A stretch of DNA of 64,000 nt from Podocnemis expansa (GCA_007922195.1 ML681997.1:10896717-10960716); one strand, 5' to 3'. Positions 45,040-57,689 are shown, counted from the stretch's first letter. The notes: generated by a model not told the origin, from the sequence alone. Made by a program: numbers and translations.

Positions 45040-45800
45040 CCACTGAGAGAACCATTGTCATGCAAGCAGCGGGACCATTTATTGCTGTCCACTACACATT
45101 TGCCTCCTTGGCAGTGAGGGCACCCTGTTGATCCATATCCAGCTTCTTGTCCAGCATAACCCCCAGGTCCTTTTCTGCAGAACTGTTGCTTAGGCCACAT
45201 TTGGTCCCCCGTCAGCATAAGTACATGGGATTCTTCCATCACAAGTCCAGGACTCTGCACTTTTCCTGATTGGACCTCCTCAGATTTCTTTTGCCCCAAT
45301 CCTCCAATCTGTCCAGATCACTCTGTATCCTATCCCTACCCTCCAGCATATATACCAATCTTTCCAGTTTACTCTCATTCACAAATTTGCTGAGAGTGTC
45401 GTCTACCCCATCCTCCAAACCATTAATGTTGAACAAAACTGACCCCAGGACCAGCAGCTCGGGTACTCAACTTGATCCCAGTTGCCAGCCACACAATGAG
45501 CCTGCCATATTTTGATATTTTTTCTGCACATCGGTTTGGTCTGTTTTTTGCATCCTCAATGAGGTTTCTTTAAAATACAGCCAGCTTTCCTGGACTCCTT
45601 TCCCCACTACCCTGAGGAGTCAAAGTCTGCTTTTCTGAAGTTTAGCGTCCATGTTCTGTGTCTTTCTGTTTTTCCTTTTGGCAGGATACTGAACTTGATT
45701 ATCTCATGGTCAGTGCTTCCCAGGTTGCCATCTTGGGTAGGCATGGTATTTGCCCCCTCTTTCCCCCGAATGTGACCCTGTTGGCCTGACTGGAGGGTTG
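45040..45800 (-). mobile_element. CR1 LINE fragment, antisense
   Basis: Minus-strand text encodes NLRRSNQEKCRVLDL and GRDRIQSDLDRLEDWGKRNL, the CR1 ORF2 end, at 45239-45436; further upstream coding (about 45590-45790) follows after a deletion (tactgaacttgattatctc, tggtcagtgcttccc). An (aaac)n microsatellite lies beyond it at 45923-45942. Confidence 0.8.
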
Positions 45801-45999
45801 TTGTGGGTCAGCACCACCATAGCCAAACCTGCGAAGGGGGGCAGCTTATGGTTGCTGGTGTCTCTCTTTTGAATAAACTACTGTACACTCATACATTTTG
45901 AACAGAATCTCCACCCCAAAATAAACAAACAAACAAACAAACTTTGGCGGAAACCATATGGGGGGGGGCAGATTCTGTTATGCCAGAGAAAAGAGTCAG

Positions 46000-46951
46000 A
46001 CACATTAGAGTGACAAATAATTCTTTCGATTGCGGTGCAATTTTTCAAGTTTCGGTGCCATGTTTGTTGCTTTTTGTAATGTAGTTGTATTTAAATCAAA
46101 GCTCTCTCCCTCCCAGCCCTTCTCTGGCAGTGATGTCAGAACAAGGAATTTTACAGTGACACATTTTTTGTCAAATGAATGATGAGCAAAAGTTAGGGGC
46201 TAGTTTGATTGCCAGTGCTGTAACTCCTTGCACTTCATTGGCCCTACTCCTTTACTAGAGGGTTGAGCATAGGGCAGGATAGATTGGGTGGGAGAAAGCT
46301 TTGATTTTTAGGTAAAAAGCTGTGAGATGACAGCAAGGGCAACACCAAAAAGCATAATCTAAGTGTAAGCAGCACAAGTGTGTGTGCGTGCATGTGCGTG
46401 AGAGAGGAGGAGAGAATTTTGGAGATTGATTTAATAAAAAAGTCCCTCTAAGTAGTCAGTCTGAGGTTGAAAGTATCTCTGATTGTATGAAGTAGAGGGC
46501 CAAACAGATGCTGAATTTACCTTTTGGTTTTGAAGCCTTTGGAGTGTAACCTTTTCATTACCACCCTCAGGCAATCAACTAATGGTATTTTTCTTCATGA
46601 GTTAATTCAGTTATGTCAAAATAAAGCTACTTGTTTTTTGTAATTGGGTTTTGAGAATGAGGCAGCAATTTGTCAGGTAAACATGCAGGTTGACAGAAGG
46701 AAACCAGTTTTTCAGTATGCTTGGGGTGGGGTGGGGGGATTGTGTGGTCGTGCGCCTGTGTGTGCGCCCATGACTCCCAGCTAAGGGCTTTGTGGAGGAG
46801 GAGGAGGAGGAAAAAGGCTGCCCCCCTTCCTCCACAGGAGATGCTAAAGCAATGAATAAATAGGGCATCCATGGAGGAGGGGTTTCCTCTTCCACGAGTG
46901 CTGTGGTTGCTCAGACAGAATCCTTGTAGCTTGGGATTTACAATCTAAGGA
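46000..46951. promoter_or_regulatory. Repeat-poor block upstream of the candidate alternative exon
   Basis: No transposon was recognised between about 46000 and 46951, unlike most of this intron. It holds (tg)n near 46379-46405, a GGA-rich run at 46794-46810 and an aataaatag TATA-like sequence near 46854. If the ATG at 46952 is used, this would be its promoter and 5' leader. Pure inference. Confidence 0.25.
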
Positions 46952-46971
46952 ATGGTTTTTCCCTATAAGCG
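46952..46971 (+). CDS. SYNE1: Candidate alternative first coding exon for a short SYNE1 isoform
   Basis: An ATG at 46952 in a strong context (G at -3, G at +4) is preceded by an in-frame TAA at 46946. It opens six codons (MVFPYK) plus CG, and is then followed by a consensus-like donor (CG|gtaagt). The CG joins exactly to the G that begins the exon at 52290 and keeps the frame (Arg-Val-Lys-Lys). An AT-rich TATA-like stretch (aataaatag) lies near 46854. It is known that SYNE1 makes a muscle-enriched short isoform from an internal promoter near this exon boundary. The sequence does not resemble the mammalian alpha N-terminus I remember, so this is inference only. Confidence 0.3.
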
Positions 46972-49970
46972 GTAAGTGCCGTTTCAGAAATCAGCTCTGC
47001 ATTTGGCTATAGTGCATGTAAGAATAGAAATCACTAATTCAGTGGTGTCTGGGTGTTCAGCAGCCTTGGGGGATGGGCACTGCTATGTCAGCGTGTGCAT
47101 GTGTGTGTCTGCTATTTGCCTTTAACAAGTGGAAGAGCAAATGGATTATGCTGTGTGGGAGATGCAGTTGATTAGACTGGATAAATTGTGTTCAGGGGCC
47201 TTCTAAATTAAAATTTGTATCAGTCTCTTAGGTATCCATTTGTACCAATGTCAGTGAAGATTTGGGACTACAACATCATGGATAAATGGACAATTTAATC
47301 TGAAATATAGCCTACCCCTTCTTGTTCAGTGATTATATGATATTAATTCCCTTAATTCAAATAATAGATTCAACCAGGATAAACGTTTCAGTGTTATATT
47401 CAAGAGCCAGAAGCTGCAGAGAAAAAAGAACTTGCACATTATTTAAAGGCTGGGCCCAATGAAGTCATATCTTAAAAGCCAGTGTCCTTGATATAGTGAA
47501 TGTGCACTAAAATCTACTGACCAAAGATTTCCTGTTATTAGACAGCAACGTAAATTGACAGTGCCATTGTATTTCACTGTATGTTTTTTAACAAATATAA
47601 ATGTCTCTGCTGCCTGGCCAGAATGAGTCGTACATTGACAAACAAGATTTAAAAATATACATCTGAATCTCTTCATCCCATTGAATAAAGAAATGTGAGT
47701 TTTTCTTTATCGTTTGTTCTTCTGGGAAATTTTCTGACGACACTGTGCGGTCCTTTATCAGCTAATGTTCCTGCCAACAATCCTGTACACAGGCCATCTT
47801 TTCATGTAGGTTTATGCCACTAGCATCCAGAAGGGATTTGTTTCAGGCCGTCTGATGCATTTCAGTTCAGGCTCCTGTGGTGGAATGTTAGGACCTGATC
47901 CTAAGCCCGTGCAGATCAATGGGAGTTCTTCAGGACTGGATAACCCACTCACACTATACTGTCCCTAGTTGAATTTAGGCCTAAAGATGAAAACATTTAG
48001 CACTTGTCTTTAAAGCATGAATTTAAAAGCATGTATAGAAGTGCTCTGTTGAATCAGGGCCATATTTAAGGCATGTTTATTGCAAACTACATGAAGTTTT
48101 TCAGCCTTCTGGTTTTCATAACCACAGAGAAGCAAGCTGCAGCTGGGGAATGTTATGTCCCAGTGCTGTTAGGAACTTGAGTGGATCTGAGCAAGTGGCT
48201 TGTTAGCTGAGTCTGTTACCTGGTAAATTAGTGAGTTTTGTCTGTTTGTATCTCACACAGAGACTTTGATTATACAAATGGACTCGTTATTCAAATTTAT
48301 TTGACCAGTGGTTATGTGACTCTGTTTCAGCCTCTGGGTAATCATGAATTATCTACCACATCTATAACTTTGATTATTTGCTAGTTTAACTCACAGTTCA
48401 TGCTGTGTGATTGGTGCTCTAGCTCACATGGTACCACTTTGCTCCCTGATTGAATGGCTGTCAGGCTCATAAAGAGCTTTCAAGACAGCCATTCTCAGCA
48501 CAAATACTCATATGGCTCACTTTTGAGGAACATTCATGACATTTTGTGTCGTCAAGCGTTAATTCACACAAACGCTTGGCAGAAAGCAAATATGAGGCTA
48601 TGATAGCAGTGAGACGTGTGATCTTTATTTAGTTAAAGGCTTGTGGATTTTTGGCTCCAATATTCTTCCAGGTTCATTCCTGAAGGAATGCTCCTAGTTC
48701 TCTTTGACTTCAGAGGGGCTTGAGGGCGCCTGGCGTTTTTCAGGATGCTTTCAGCACCTTTCAGGATTCCTTTATGGCTACCTGGCAACTTGATTCCTGT
48801 GTCACAGTGGAACTGGACAGCCAGGCCAAAGCTTGTCTGTGCAGGAGACAGGACCTTTTCAGCAGTTAGTATTAGCTGGTGGAATGAACTTCTAGGAACT
48901 AAGGAGCATCACAAACCTCCCTGCCATCTCTTCCAAGTACAAGGCCTGTTTCTTTAACCAGCCTTCTCTAAAAAATACATAGCAATATTTTTATTAAATC
49001 CCCCCACCTCCCTCACTCTCTCAAAAAATTCCCACCCAACCAAAACAAGGCTTTCCACTGTGCACTCTTCTTCTTCTTCTAGTGATGATAAATAACACGT
49101 GACAGGTGTGAGTCACCTGCTGCGCTACTGGTGGGTACTCAGAGCTACAGAGTGGATCACAGGACACAAACCCATATAGGACAGAACAGGAATAGATTAC
49201 CTTTGAGGCACATGATAGTGTCTGTTGACTTCATTTGGAATTCACCGATGTATGTTTTCATCCACGGCAGGAGTTTGCTTACATACTTAGGCACTGTACC
49301 AGCGCTGTTTTCCGAAGGACATTCATTAGCACCTGTCTGTTTACCTTAGGTTTTAGTTCTCAAGATGGAGATTAATGGCTCAGAGCATTAAGGCTGAGAT
49401 GAAAGACATATTCTAGCTGGCATTTGTATGTAACAAATTAGTTAATTAGATTGGCATGTCTGTGACAGTAATTGTGTTACAGAGTAAACACAGGCTCACA
49501 GCATCGCAATGGTTGTTTCCTTTGTGCTATAGTTGCTGGTGATCCTAACAAACATTTTCTACTACAGCAAACATATTGAAAAAAAATAGTTATACCCTGA
49601 ATTTTAGGGAAGTTTCTAAGCCAAACAGCAATATTTGCTTTCATCACGGTAAAATCCTTTTAAAAATCACTTCATTGTAAAAGTTCTTCCTGTCTTTTCT
49701 TCTTGGTCTTTGTTTAGTTGTTGAAGGTACGACCACGCAAACACTTATTGTTTACTCCCCCATCTGTGCTTCTGTATTCACCTGTTGTCTCTTATGTTAC
49801 ACGTAGATTGTAAACTCCTGGGGCAGGGGACTGACCTCTTGCGCTGTGTTTATAGCATCTAGCGCCATAGGGTTGTGGTCCACGATGGTCTCCTAGGCAC
49901 TAAATGAATACAAAATGTAAAACCACCAGGTACACTGCTGATGTTGATGTCCATTGAAGTCATGGAAGGT
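46972..49970. other. Intron, mostly unrecognised; possible L2-like fragment
   Basis: At about 48730-48960 the + frame reads RTFSAVSISWWNELLGTKE, resembling the end of L2-type LINE ORFs (weak). The phrase ggacctgatcctaagccc near 47891 resembles a common degenerate repeat. Nothing else recognised. Confidence 0.4.
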
Positions 49971-49978
49971 GCACTAAG

Positions 49979-50887
49979 GTAGGGGGTGGCCAACCTTCTG
50001 GAACTCAAGAGCCGCACAAGTTGATTATTAAACCTTCGAGAGCTGCACTGATGCATATAACCACGTGCTTTTACCTACACTAAAATTACTAAGCTTAAAA
50101 TTCATTGTGCGCTTTATTTTTATTGTAAAAACAGGGCAAATATTGATCCTACTAATGCCAGGTTCTAATAATTACTTAAGGTTGCCATGAAAACTAGGCC
50201 TGTACAGTAAAAATGTAGCTGTAGCTGGATGTAGAACACAGCAGGCTGGTGGCAAGTTTTGTTTTTTTTTAAACTCTGGGCGGTAACTTGTCAATGCAGT
50301 ATGTAAAATCTCTCTCAGGTGCTGATCTCTAAGTATTGCACAATGTTTCGATTTAACAAATTTCGTTGTGGAATACAGTGCTTCACAGTTGTGCCAAAAA
50401 TTGAAAGTAATCTACATTCAGTTTTAAGCTTTTGTCTTTCATATTTTCCTTTCTTATTATTCCACATTATGTTTAGAACTTGTAAAACACAATTTTAACG
50501 AGTAAACTGCATTAGGGCCTATGAGAAAATCTAAATATGCTGCAGCTTCCCCAACAATGCCGTGCTTCTCCGCCATCTCTGACCATGTTGCACTTCTCCC
50601 CTGCCCCGTCTGACCATGCCGCTGCTTCCCTGCCATCTCTTACTATGCTGCTGCTTCTCTGTTGTCCCCAACTATGCAGCCACTTCCCTGCCATCCCTGA
50701 CCATGCTGTGCTTTCCCCACGTCCCCAACCATGCCACTGCTTCCCTGCCATCCGCAACCAGGCCGCCACTTCTCCCCCCCGCCCCCGTCACCGACCTTGC
50801 CGCACTTCACTGCTGTGCTCTTCCGCAAGCTACGCTCTTTCTTTAGAGAGCCGCCTACAGCTCACGAGCTGCAGTTTGGCCACACCT
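49979..50887. mobile_element. hAT-type element carrying a minisatellite
   Basis: Left end gtagggggtggccaac and right end agtttggccacacct are inverted repeats. The 8-bp gcactaag flanks it at 49971-49978 and 50888-50895 (the match extends two more bases). Near both ends lie gagccgcac and gagctgcag. The interior includes an A/T-rich half and a 30-bp tandem repeat (50536-50805). No transposase ORF. Confidence 0.85.
50536..50805. repeat. Minisatellite, about 30-bp unit
   Basis: About eight degenerate units of the type gaccatgccgctgcttccc tgccatctct. The periodicity explains the ORFs on both strands here (Trp/Met/Gly-rich on the minus strand, Ser/Pro/His-rich on the plus), which should not be called as genes. 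Confidence 0.85.
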
Positions 50888-51539
50888 GCACTAAGGTTTT
50901 GCAAGACACTTCTTTAGCAGGAATGTGGTGTGAATGAAAGGCGCCTGTCTCAGAGGCCCCAGAAAAATGGCCTTCTGCATAAACTACCATTGACGTGGTC
51001 CATTTGGCCAGAATACCCCATTGCTTTGGTGACAAAAAAGTACAGATAGCCTATTTAGGGAATCCATCGAGACGTGTGCTCTAACTCTCGGATCTGCTGT
51101 AGATAGAATAGGCAGAGGATAAGTTGCTATTAAACACAGCCCACACACAGTGCATTGTTCAAACTCACCCTTTTCCTGTGGTCTAGCTTTATTAATGCAG
51201 AAATTAACAGTGAAACACAAATAGTTAGCTCAAACCTTTTCCCAAGACGTGGCAGCTCTGAAGATTCGTCTCTTCAGACTGCTTAGCTTATATCCTACAT
51301 CCTCTACTCCTCTTGCCTCCTGTCAGCCTGTACCAAGTGGATGTAAAATATTACCATTGTAAATGAGAGGAAAGATCTGATTTGGACCAGTAGCATTTTA
51401 GACCCATTTTGAACAGGTTTAAATGACTAGACTAAGGCGAGCAGGAACTCAAAGAGAAGAGCCATCTCCTACCTGATATGCACAGCCCTGCATCTTGGGA
51501 CAGTATAGAGTCAACCTTCTCTCAGGGAGATGGAGGAGA

Positions 51540-51795
51540 CTCAGATTGCCTCAAATACACAAAATGTACATTGGGGCAAAGTTTTTGTATACAACTTTTT
51601 CACTAGAAGCATGGTGAAGCTCTGAAATTGGTTACCTGGAAGCTTAATATTATAGTGGAACCTCCAGCCTTAGAGGTTTTTAAGGCACACTTTGACAAAG
51701 TGGCTGAGATGATTTAGTTGGGGTTGAGGAGGGGTTGAACGAGATGATCTCCTGAAGTTCCTTCCAACCCTAATCTTCTATGATTCTATGAAATT
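51540..51795 (+). mobile_element. CR1 LINE 3' end
   Basis: gtggaacctccagccttag, ttttaaggcacactttgac, aacgagatgatctcctgaag, ttccttccaaccctaatctt and ctatgattctatgaaa form the CR1 ORF2 end and 3' tail. It is 5'-truncated. Confidence 0.8.
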
Positions 51796-51908
51796 GTGAG
51801 AGAAATGACCAATGAACCTATTAGCAACTGAATAAGGCTATGAAGGACATTCCTTGCTCATTGCATCTCCTTAAATGACTCACTTGGGATCTTCTGCAGC
51901 TGTGGAGG

Positions 51909-52104
51909 CAGGGCCAGTCCAAGGATTTTTGGTGCCTGGATTGAGCTATGACTTGGGCAACCGCCCCTCCCCGCATGTTATGAGAGATAACAGATTAATA
52001 TTTTTTTAAAAATAGGGAAAAATTCACTTCCATCTAATTTGGCCCCTTAAAGCCTGGTGCCCTAGGCAACCACCCAATTCACCAATATGGTTGAGCCAGC
52101 CCTG
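51909..52104. mobile_element. Probable hAT-type MITE close to an exon
   Basis: The ends CAGGGCCAGTCCAAGG and GGTTGAGCCAGCCCTG are inverted repeats; inside, gcctggtgccctaggcaacc is a phrase common to this reptile MITE type. The flanks (tgtggagg, tagaggta) do not form a clear duplication. It ends 185 bp before the exon at 52290. Confidence 0.6.
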
Positions 52105-52289
52105 TAGAGGTACAGTGCTGTGCTAATCTGAGTAGGTTCTAATTAAAATGTGGCTCTAACCTCAGAAGGCAGGTCAGTATGGAGGTAAGAATACTATGTC
52201 AATCATGCTGTCTTTATTTCCAGAGCCTCTGCTAGTATTGCTTCCATGGTTAAACATTGTTATAACTGTTTTCTTTCCAACACCTCTAG

Positions 52290-52452
52290 GGTGAAGAAAC
52301 TGAAAGACACCTTTGGTCTCATACAGCAGTTAGACAAAAACATGAGTAACCTTCGCACCTGGTTGGCTCGCATTGAGGCTGAGCTCTCCAAGCCTGTTGT
52401 GTATGACATCTGTGACAATCAAGAGATCCAAAAAAGACTTGCTGAGCAGCAG
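52290..52452 (+). CDS. SYNE1: SYNE1 internal exon (window exon 13)
   Basis: 163 bp. The first G completes the split Arg codon, then 54 codons follow. The acceptor is cacctctag and the donor CAG|gtgggg. The peptide begins VKKLKDTFGLIQQLDKNMSN and includes LRTWLARIEAELSKPVVYD. This very conserved block is shared by the giant protein and, from memory, by the short muscle isoform nesprin-1 alpha. Confidence 0.97.
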
Positions 52453-52602
52453 GTGGGGAAATCATAGCATCTGAAATAAATGGACTAAAGTACTGCCGAT
52501 TGTGATCGGTCCTGTATTTAAAATCACCAATTTCCTTTCCTTTACAGACTTTTCTGTTGTTCCCATTTTGAAACCTTGTGTTTTCTGCCAAAGTGAAAGA
52601 AA

Positions 52603-53430
52603 GTGGGTGAAGTAATATCTTTTACTGGTGCAGCTTCTATCTATGAGAGAGAATGAGCCACGCCAAGCTACTCCTCAGGTGTGGGAAAGGCACTTCCAGC
52701 ATCGCAGCAAAATGTAAGGTGGAACTGTGGTTTAGCACAAATTAGTACAAATTGTAAGAGGCGATTCAAGGTAGAGTGGCCCATTGACACTTCTGCAGTC
52801 ATGGGACAGAAAGAGGGGTTAGCAGGTTACAGATTATTGTAATAAACCATAAATTTGGCGTCTGTTCAGGCCATGGTTTTAGTGTCTAGGAGAGTAATGA
52901 ATTTAAGCTCCCAGGCTCATCTTTTGAAAGCGTTGTGCAAATTTCCTTTGAGAATGAGGACTGATGTCAGAAATGGAGTAATTGCTTTGTGACGAGTGTT
53001 TACCCGCAGGTCATAGGGTGTTTGGACTTTTTTTCCACCCAGGAAAATGATTAAAGACAAAAACACACCTGCACAGCAATTTAAAAAATGAGCTTAGGAA
53101 CTTCAATTCATTACTCTTCTAGACACTAAAAATAATGAAATGAACAAAGATACTGGATTTATGGTTTATGGCAACAATCTGTAACTCACTAACCCCCTTT
53201 TAGTCCTATGACTACAGAAGGGTTTAATGGGCCACTCTACGTTGAATGGCCCATTACAATATGGGTTAACTCTGCTAAACAATCTGGTACACCACCTTGT
53301 ATTTTTCTGTGATGCTGGGAATACCTTTCCCAGACCTGAAGAAGAGCTCAGTGTGGCAGGGAAGTTTCTGTCTCACTGACAGAAGTTGGTCGAGTAAAAG
53401 ATATTATCTTTCCAACCTTGTTTCTCTAAG
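52603..53430. mobile_element. Second Penelope-like family, inverted dimer of tails
   Basis: Left arm 52603 to about 53030 and right arm about 53040-53430 are inverted copies, each about 400 bp. Paired phrases include gtagagtggcccattgac / gtttaatgggccactctac and taaatttaagctcc-type / gagcttaggaacttcaattc. The right arm reads KMIKDKN and FITLLDTKN, the C-terminal end of a Penelope-type protein distinct from the one at 23335. The ends share agtaatatcttttactgg and agtaaaagatattat. Confidence 0.7.
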
Positions 53431-53444
53431 GCTATGTCTCTGCT

Positions 53445-56400
53445 GCTGTTGGCACCTCTGGTTGTGCAGAATAGATTTTTCATGGTTGATTGATCAGTAG
53501 AGAAAACTTGTTCTGTCAGACCTGCAAGTGGATGCTGATAATCCACCTCAATGAGAAGAGTAGTGCTGCATCAATGGGAGGGTATTTCCCATCCGCACAA
53601 AGCAATGTGGACCCCATGGAGGTAGACATTAGGAAGTCAATGGGAGATACATGAGCTATTGTATTGTAGATAGCCTGTGTATCTCCCATCGACAAGACCA
53701 GACGTAATACCCTGGAACTGACACAGCTAAAATTACATGGCATTCAGCAAAGTGTTTGTGAAATACTTTAAGAGGATTTAAGACTCAGAGGAGAATGTTT
53801 GTTTTTTACGTATAAATATCATAGAAATAAAAGGAACCCATAAAGTCCTTTCCCTTTCTACTCTAGGTAGGCATCTGTACCATGCTTATCACCGTAAGTA
53901 CTTGAATGCCTTCCAATAATGCATTGAGCCATGTAACTACAGTTCTCTCCTCTGTTGTTCTCGCTTCTCTTCCCTTTGGATGAGACTTTGCTTGGTTAAA
54001 GACAGTAGGTTCTTCGGGGCTAGACAGAGATGTAAACTATGTACCTATGCACAAGAATGAAGGGGAGAGTGAACCTCTGCACCGAGGACTTTGATCCGTG
54101 CTGGTTTGCTTCCCCCAGGTCAGATAGGTGGGAATGTCTCATAGGAATGGGATGGGCCTTAGCCAGCTAGAAGAGCTGAGTTGGTTTTGGGAGGCAGGCA
54201 TCACTGCACTCACTCATTCGGTGCACGTGCATGCAAAAGCGGGGAGGGAGCTGTGACTCAGGTGGCAGCAAATTTGCCTCTGTCAGATCGATGAGGAAGC
54301 TGATCCCTGAAGGCCATTCCGGCAAGTAGAATAGTGCTGAACTGACAGGAGGCCATTTTCCATTGACTCAGCACATTGAAGATACACAACAGTAAGTAGG
54401 TATTAAGTATTTTAAATAACTTGCATAGCTCCCTTCGACTGCTGCGTAAATCTCCTCCCCACCTCATAGTATACACCTGAGCTCAGAGGAGTGAGAGTTC
54501 CACCTCATGAGGCAACTGCTGAGGAATTGCAATTTATGTGTCACCCCTTGCTTGGGGCTCTGCCTAATGGCACAGTCTAGGCTAAAATGTCTGCACAAAC
54601 AAATTAAAAATACCGCTGTTGTGAAGCATGAGTCCCTAAGATTTAACTTTGACCATTGCCATAATAGGGGCATTTATAGTTTACCTTAAAACTTTTAAGA
54701 CCATGCTCCCCAAAAGTGAGATTTTTCTGGCCTGTATGGTGCAGGAGGTCAGACTAGATGATCCATATTGGTCCCCTCTGACCTTAGAATCTACGAGTCT
54801 ATGAGAATGCCTGCAAACAACATATATGGCTGCCAAAGCTTTTGACTTCCACTTTGTAGTCTGCTCCTTTGTATCTGAGGAAAACAACCTTGACTTACCC
54901 AGATATGAGAGCTACATTTCACACAGCTTATTCGAGCTTCCCTTCCACGGAGCTCAGCACAGACAAATTACAGTCAAGGTCAGACTTGCCCTATGCAGAA
55001 GTGGTGGACGTGGCTGCCATATACCTTTGGCTCCCAGTGTTTAATGATTTAATCTGCAGTGCTAGTGGTTCTGTAAATAACGAGTAATGATTTTTCCATC
55101 ATACAAACCTTTGAGCTTCCAAAGGCTGTGATAAATTATGCCAGGCTGACACCCTATTTAGCTTATCCTGGGAGCAGAAAACAAAACTTGGACCACAAAA
55201 GAATTGTCCAAGCTAATTTATTTTTACTATAGCCATTCAGACCTCAGCTGTCCAGATATGTCATTTACTCCTCAGTGGCCTACAGAATAAGCTCCTGTTT
55301 GATTGTTTGAATTTCATTTTAAACAAAGGACCCTGAGATACTTCTAGACAACTCCTGCTGTAACCTTTCAACACACTGGATAGGACAAGACTGCTCACTG
55401 CAAAGACCTCAGAGCAGAAATCCTTTCACTAGGCTTTGCCTGTTGCATTCACATAGGAGTTCAAAAAGATCTTTCTTGGATTTTATTTATATATAATATA
55501 TATAATATAGCTGGATACAGCATCATAGTGAGGAATGCATCTTAACAGATTCTTTTATGTTTGACACCTGTGGTCTCAGAGGTGTTATGTATGCTGTCGA
55601 ATAACTGTTCACTCTACTTAAAAAAAATAGTCTTGTGGCAAGGCTCTATTAAAATGCAAACTTTCATAGGTTACAACTCAGTTCTTCAGATTTATGAAAT
55701 GAAAACCACAGTATGCTAATTCTAAAACTGGGTAATTACTTGCAGTTAGAGATGCTTTTAAATCATGTCTTGTTCATCTGCAGGTCAAGGTTATAAAATA
55801 AAACATTTTGTTTAAGATATAAAATACAATTTAAATGTGGCTCAGTATTGCAGGAGGAGTCTGGTATTGCATGGTCAGGTAAATAATTAGGCCTAATAAA
55901 CTTTCTCAGCCATGAAGTGAGGAGTGGAAGGAAAGATATTTTCTGTCCTGTTATGTATGTTTTGGCCCCATCATTTACCCTGTATTTTAGTTTGAATGTC
56001 TTACCATCCTGATGAAAGTTAAAGTAATTTTACTTAAGCAGTTGTGATAGCAGGAAAGGAGTCAGACAACAGTTATTATGTAAACTTAATCATTATTGAC
56101 AAAGACCAATAACCTGATCTGATCACAGCTACGACAGTGTAAGTTCAGTAGCTTCAATGAAGTCCATCATAGATTTAGAGCATTGTACCTGAGAGTGGAA
56201 TCTGGCCTTGTATACTAATCAGAGATTCAAAAGACAGGGCCTCTTCTTACGGAGAGAACAGACTGGAATCTGCAGTAAGCTGTTTAAAATGTGTGTCGGA
56301 CCTGCTTCTAGCATCTATGTAAGGATTACTGCTCTTACCTTCCTAAGGCTCTGAAAGTACCAGGCAAAAATGCTGCATACCAAAGAGCAGCCAAGCTGCC

Positions 56401-57660
56401 CATGAACAGGAAGACCATATTACACAGTACAGTCTATCCGAAAAAGAAGGGTTAGATTTTGATACCCAAACTGCGCCGTAGTTTACTTTGGAATAGACTC
56501 TGATTTCAGATTGCACACCCACAAAGAGGAATTAGGCCCTCCGTCGCCCCTTATACCTCTTCCTTGCTCTTGGTCCAGATGACTAGAAGTAAGCAGGGCT
56601 ACTTGTCTGCATGCTCCCTCTGTGGAGTGGGTTGTTAGGAAAAGGACAGAGGCTCGGCTTTACTCTCCCACCCTTCATTCACAGAGGCTTGAGCCACTGA
56701 GGACTTGGGGGATAGTAATTAGCTTCTGGACAGTACAGGCCAATAACAGATCACTACACTGCCAGTGACAGAGGAATCTGGGTAGAATTGTGGTTCAGAG
56801 TGGTGACCCAGTACAAAAGTCTCAGCTAGCACAGTTTGCGTATCACCCCCTGCCTAAAATCCCAGTCTAGCCCTCTGAGAAAAGTCCTGTCAAAATCAGT
56901 GGCATTTCACAAGAAACAACTCCCAGGCAGTGTGAATAAACGTGGCAGAATCTAGCTCAGGAGGTTCAAATAGCATTTGATATTCTTTTCTGCGTGGTTA
57001 CTTAAATTAGATTGGAATTGCAGTAGGTTACAATGTTAGCTAGTCTTCTAACCACTTCAGAGGGAAGCCTTTGTGAATGGTGCAGATGATGTCCTAAATC
57101 ATTACCAATAGCAGCAACTCAAAGGATATTTATTTTCACATAAAATACTACATATTACTTTAACTCAGTCATTCATGTTGAAGTTCTGCTTTTAGGTACA
57201 CACGCTGTTCTTGCTATGGTCAGCCAGGGGGGTGTCATTCTTTTTGTGCTAGTGTTTTGAAATTAAACTGTTCCCCTTTAATAAATTTCCTAATAGCATC
57301 TTTCTTTAACTCATTGTGTCCTCCTCTTTTCCTGTTGGTTCTTCCTGGGCTGTAAAATCAAAAAACAAAAACAGCCGTGGATTTCTGTTCAGGCGTGTTG
57401 GTGGAATTAGCATGACCATTTAATGGGCTTTCCCACTGACATTGTTTGGTACAATGTCACTTCATCATGTCTGCTTCTTGCAATAAAGCTCCAGCTTAGG
57501 TACTGTATCCTTTCTAGTGAAGCAAGGAACAGGTTGTAAAAAGGTATGTGTGGTTAATATTAATTAAATGGTTTTTCTCAAGACCATAGAGTTGCATGGA
57601 GTGGCTTGTTAAATTAAAAGCATTTCAGATGATGTTTTCTTCTCTGACCCTGCACTTTTG
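53445..57660. other. Long intronic stretch, one CR1-like tail
   Basis: Near 54740-54805 the text ggaggtcagactagatgatc to gaatctacgagtctatgag is a CR1-family 3' tail on the + strand. At 55490-55510 there is a (ta)n stretch. ORFs at 54258-55087 on both strands show no domain. No exon of SYNE1 is expected here because the flanking exons join in frame. Confidence 0.5.
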
Positions 57661-57689
57661 AGTCTCTAGTGCACATTTATTGCCTCGGT

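Noticed and set aside
50512..50917. ORFs on both strands up to 126 codons
   Set aside because: They are translations of a 30-bp minisatellite.
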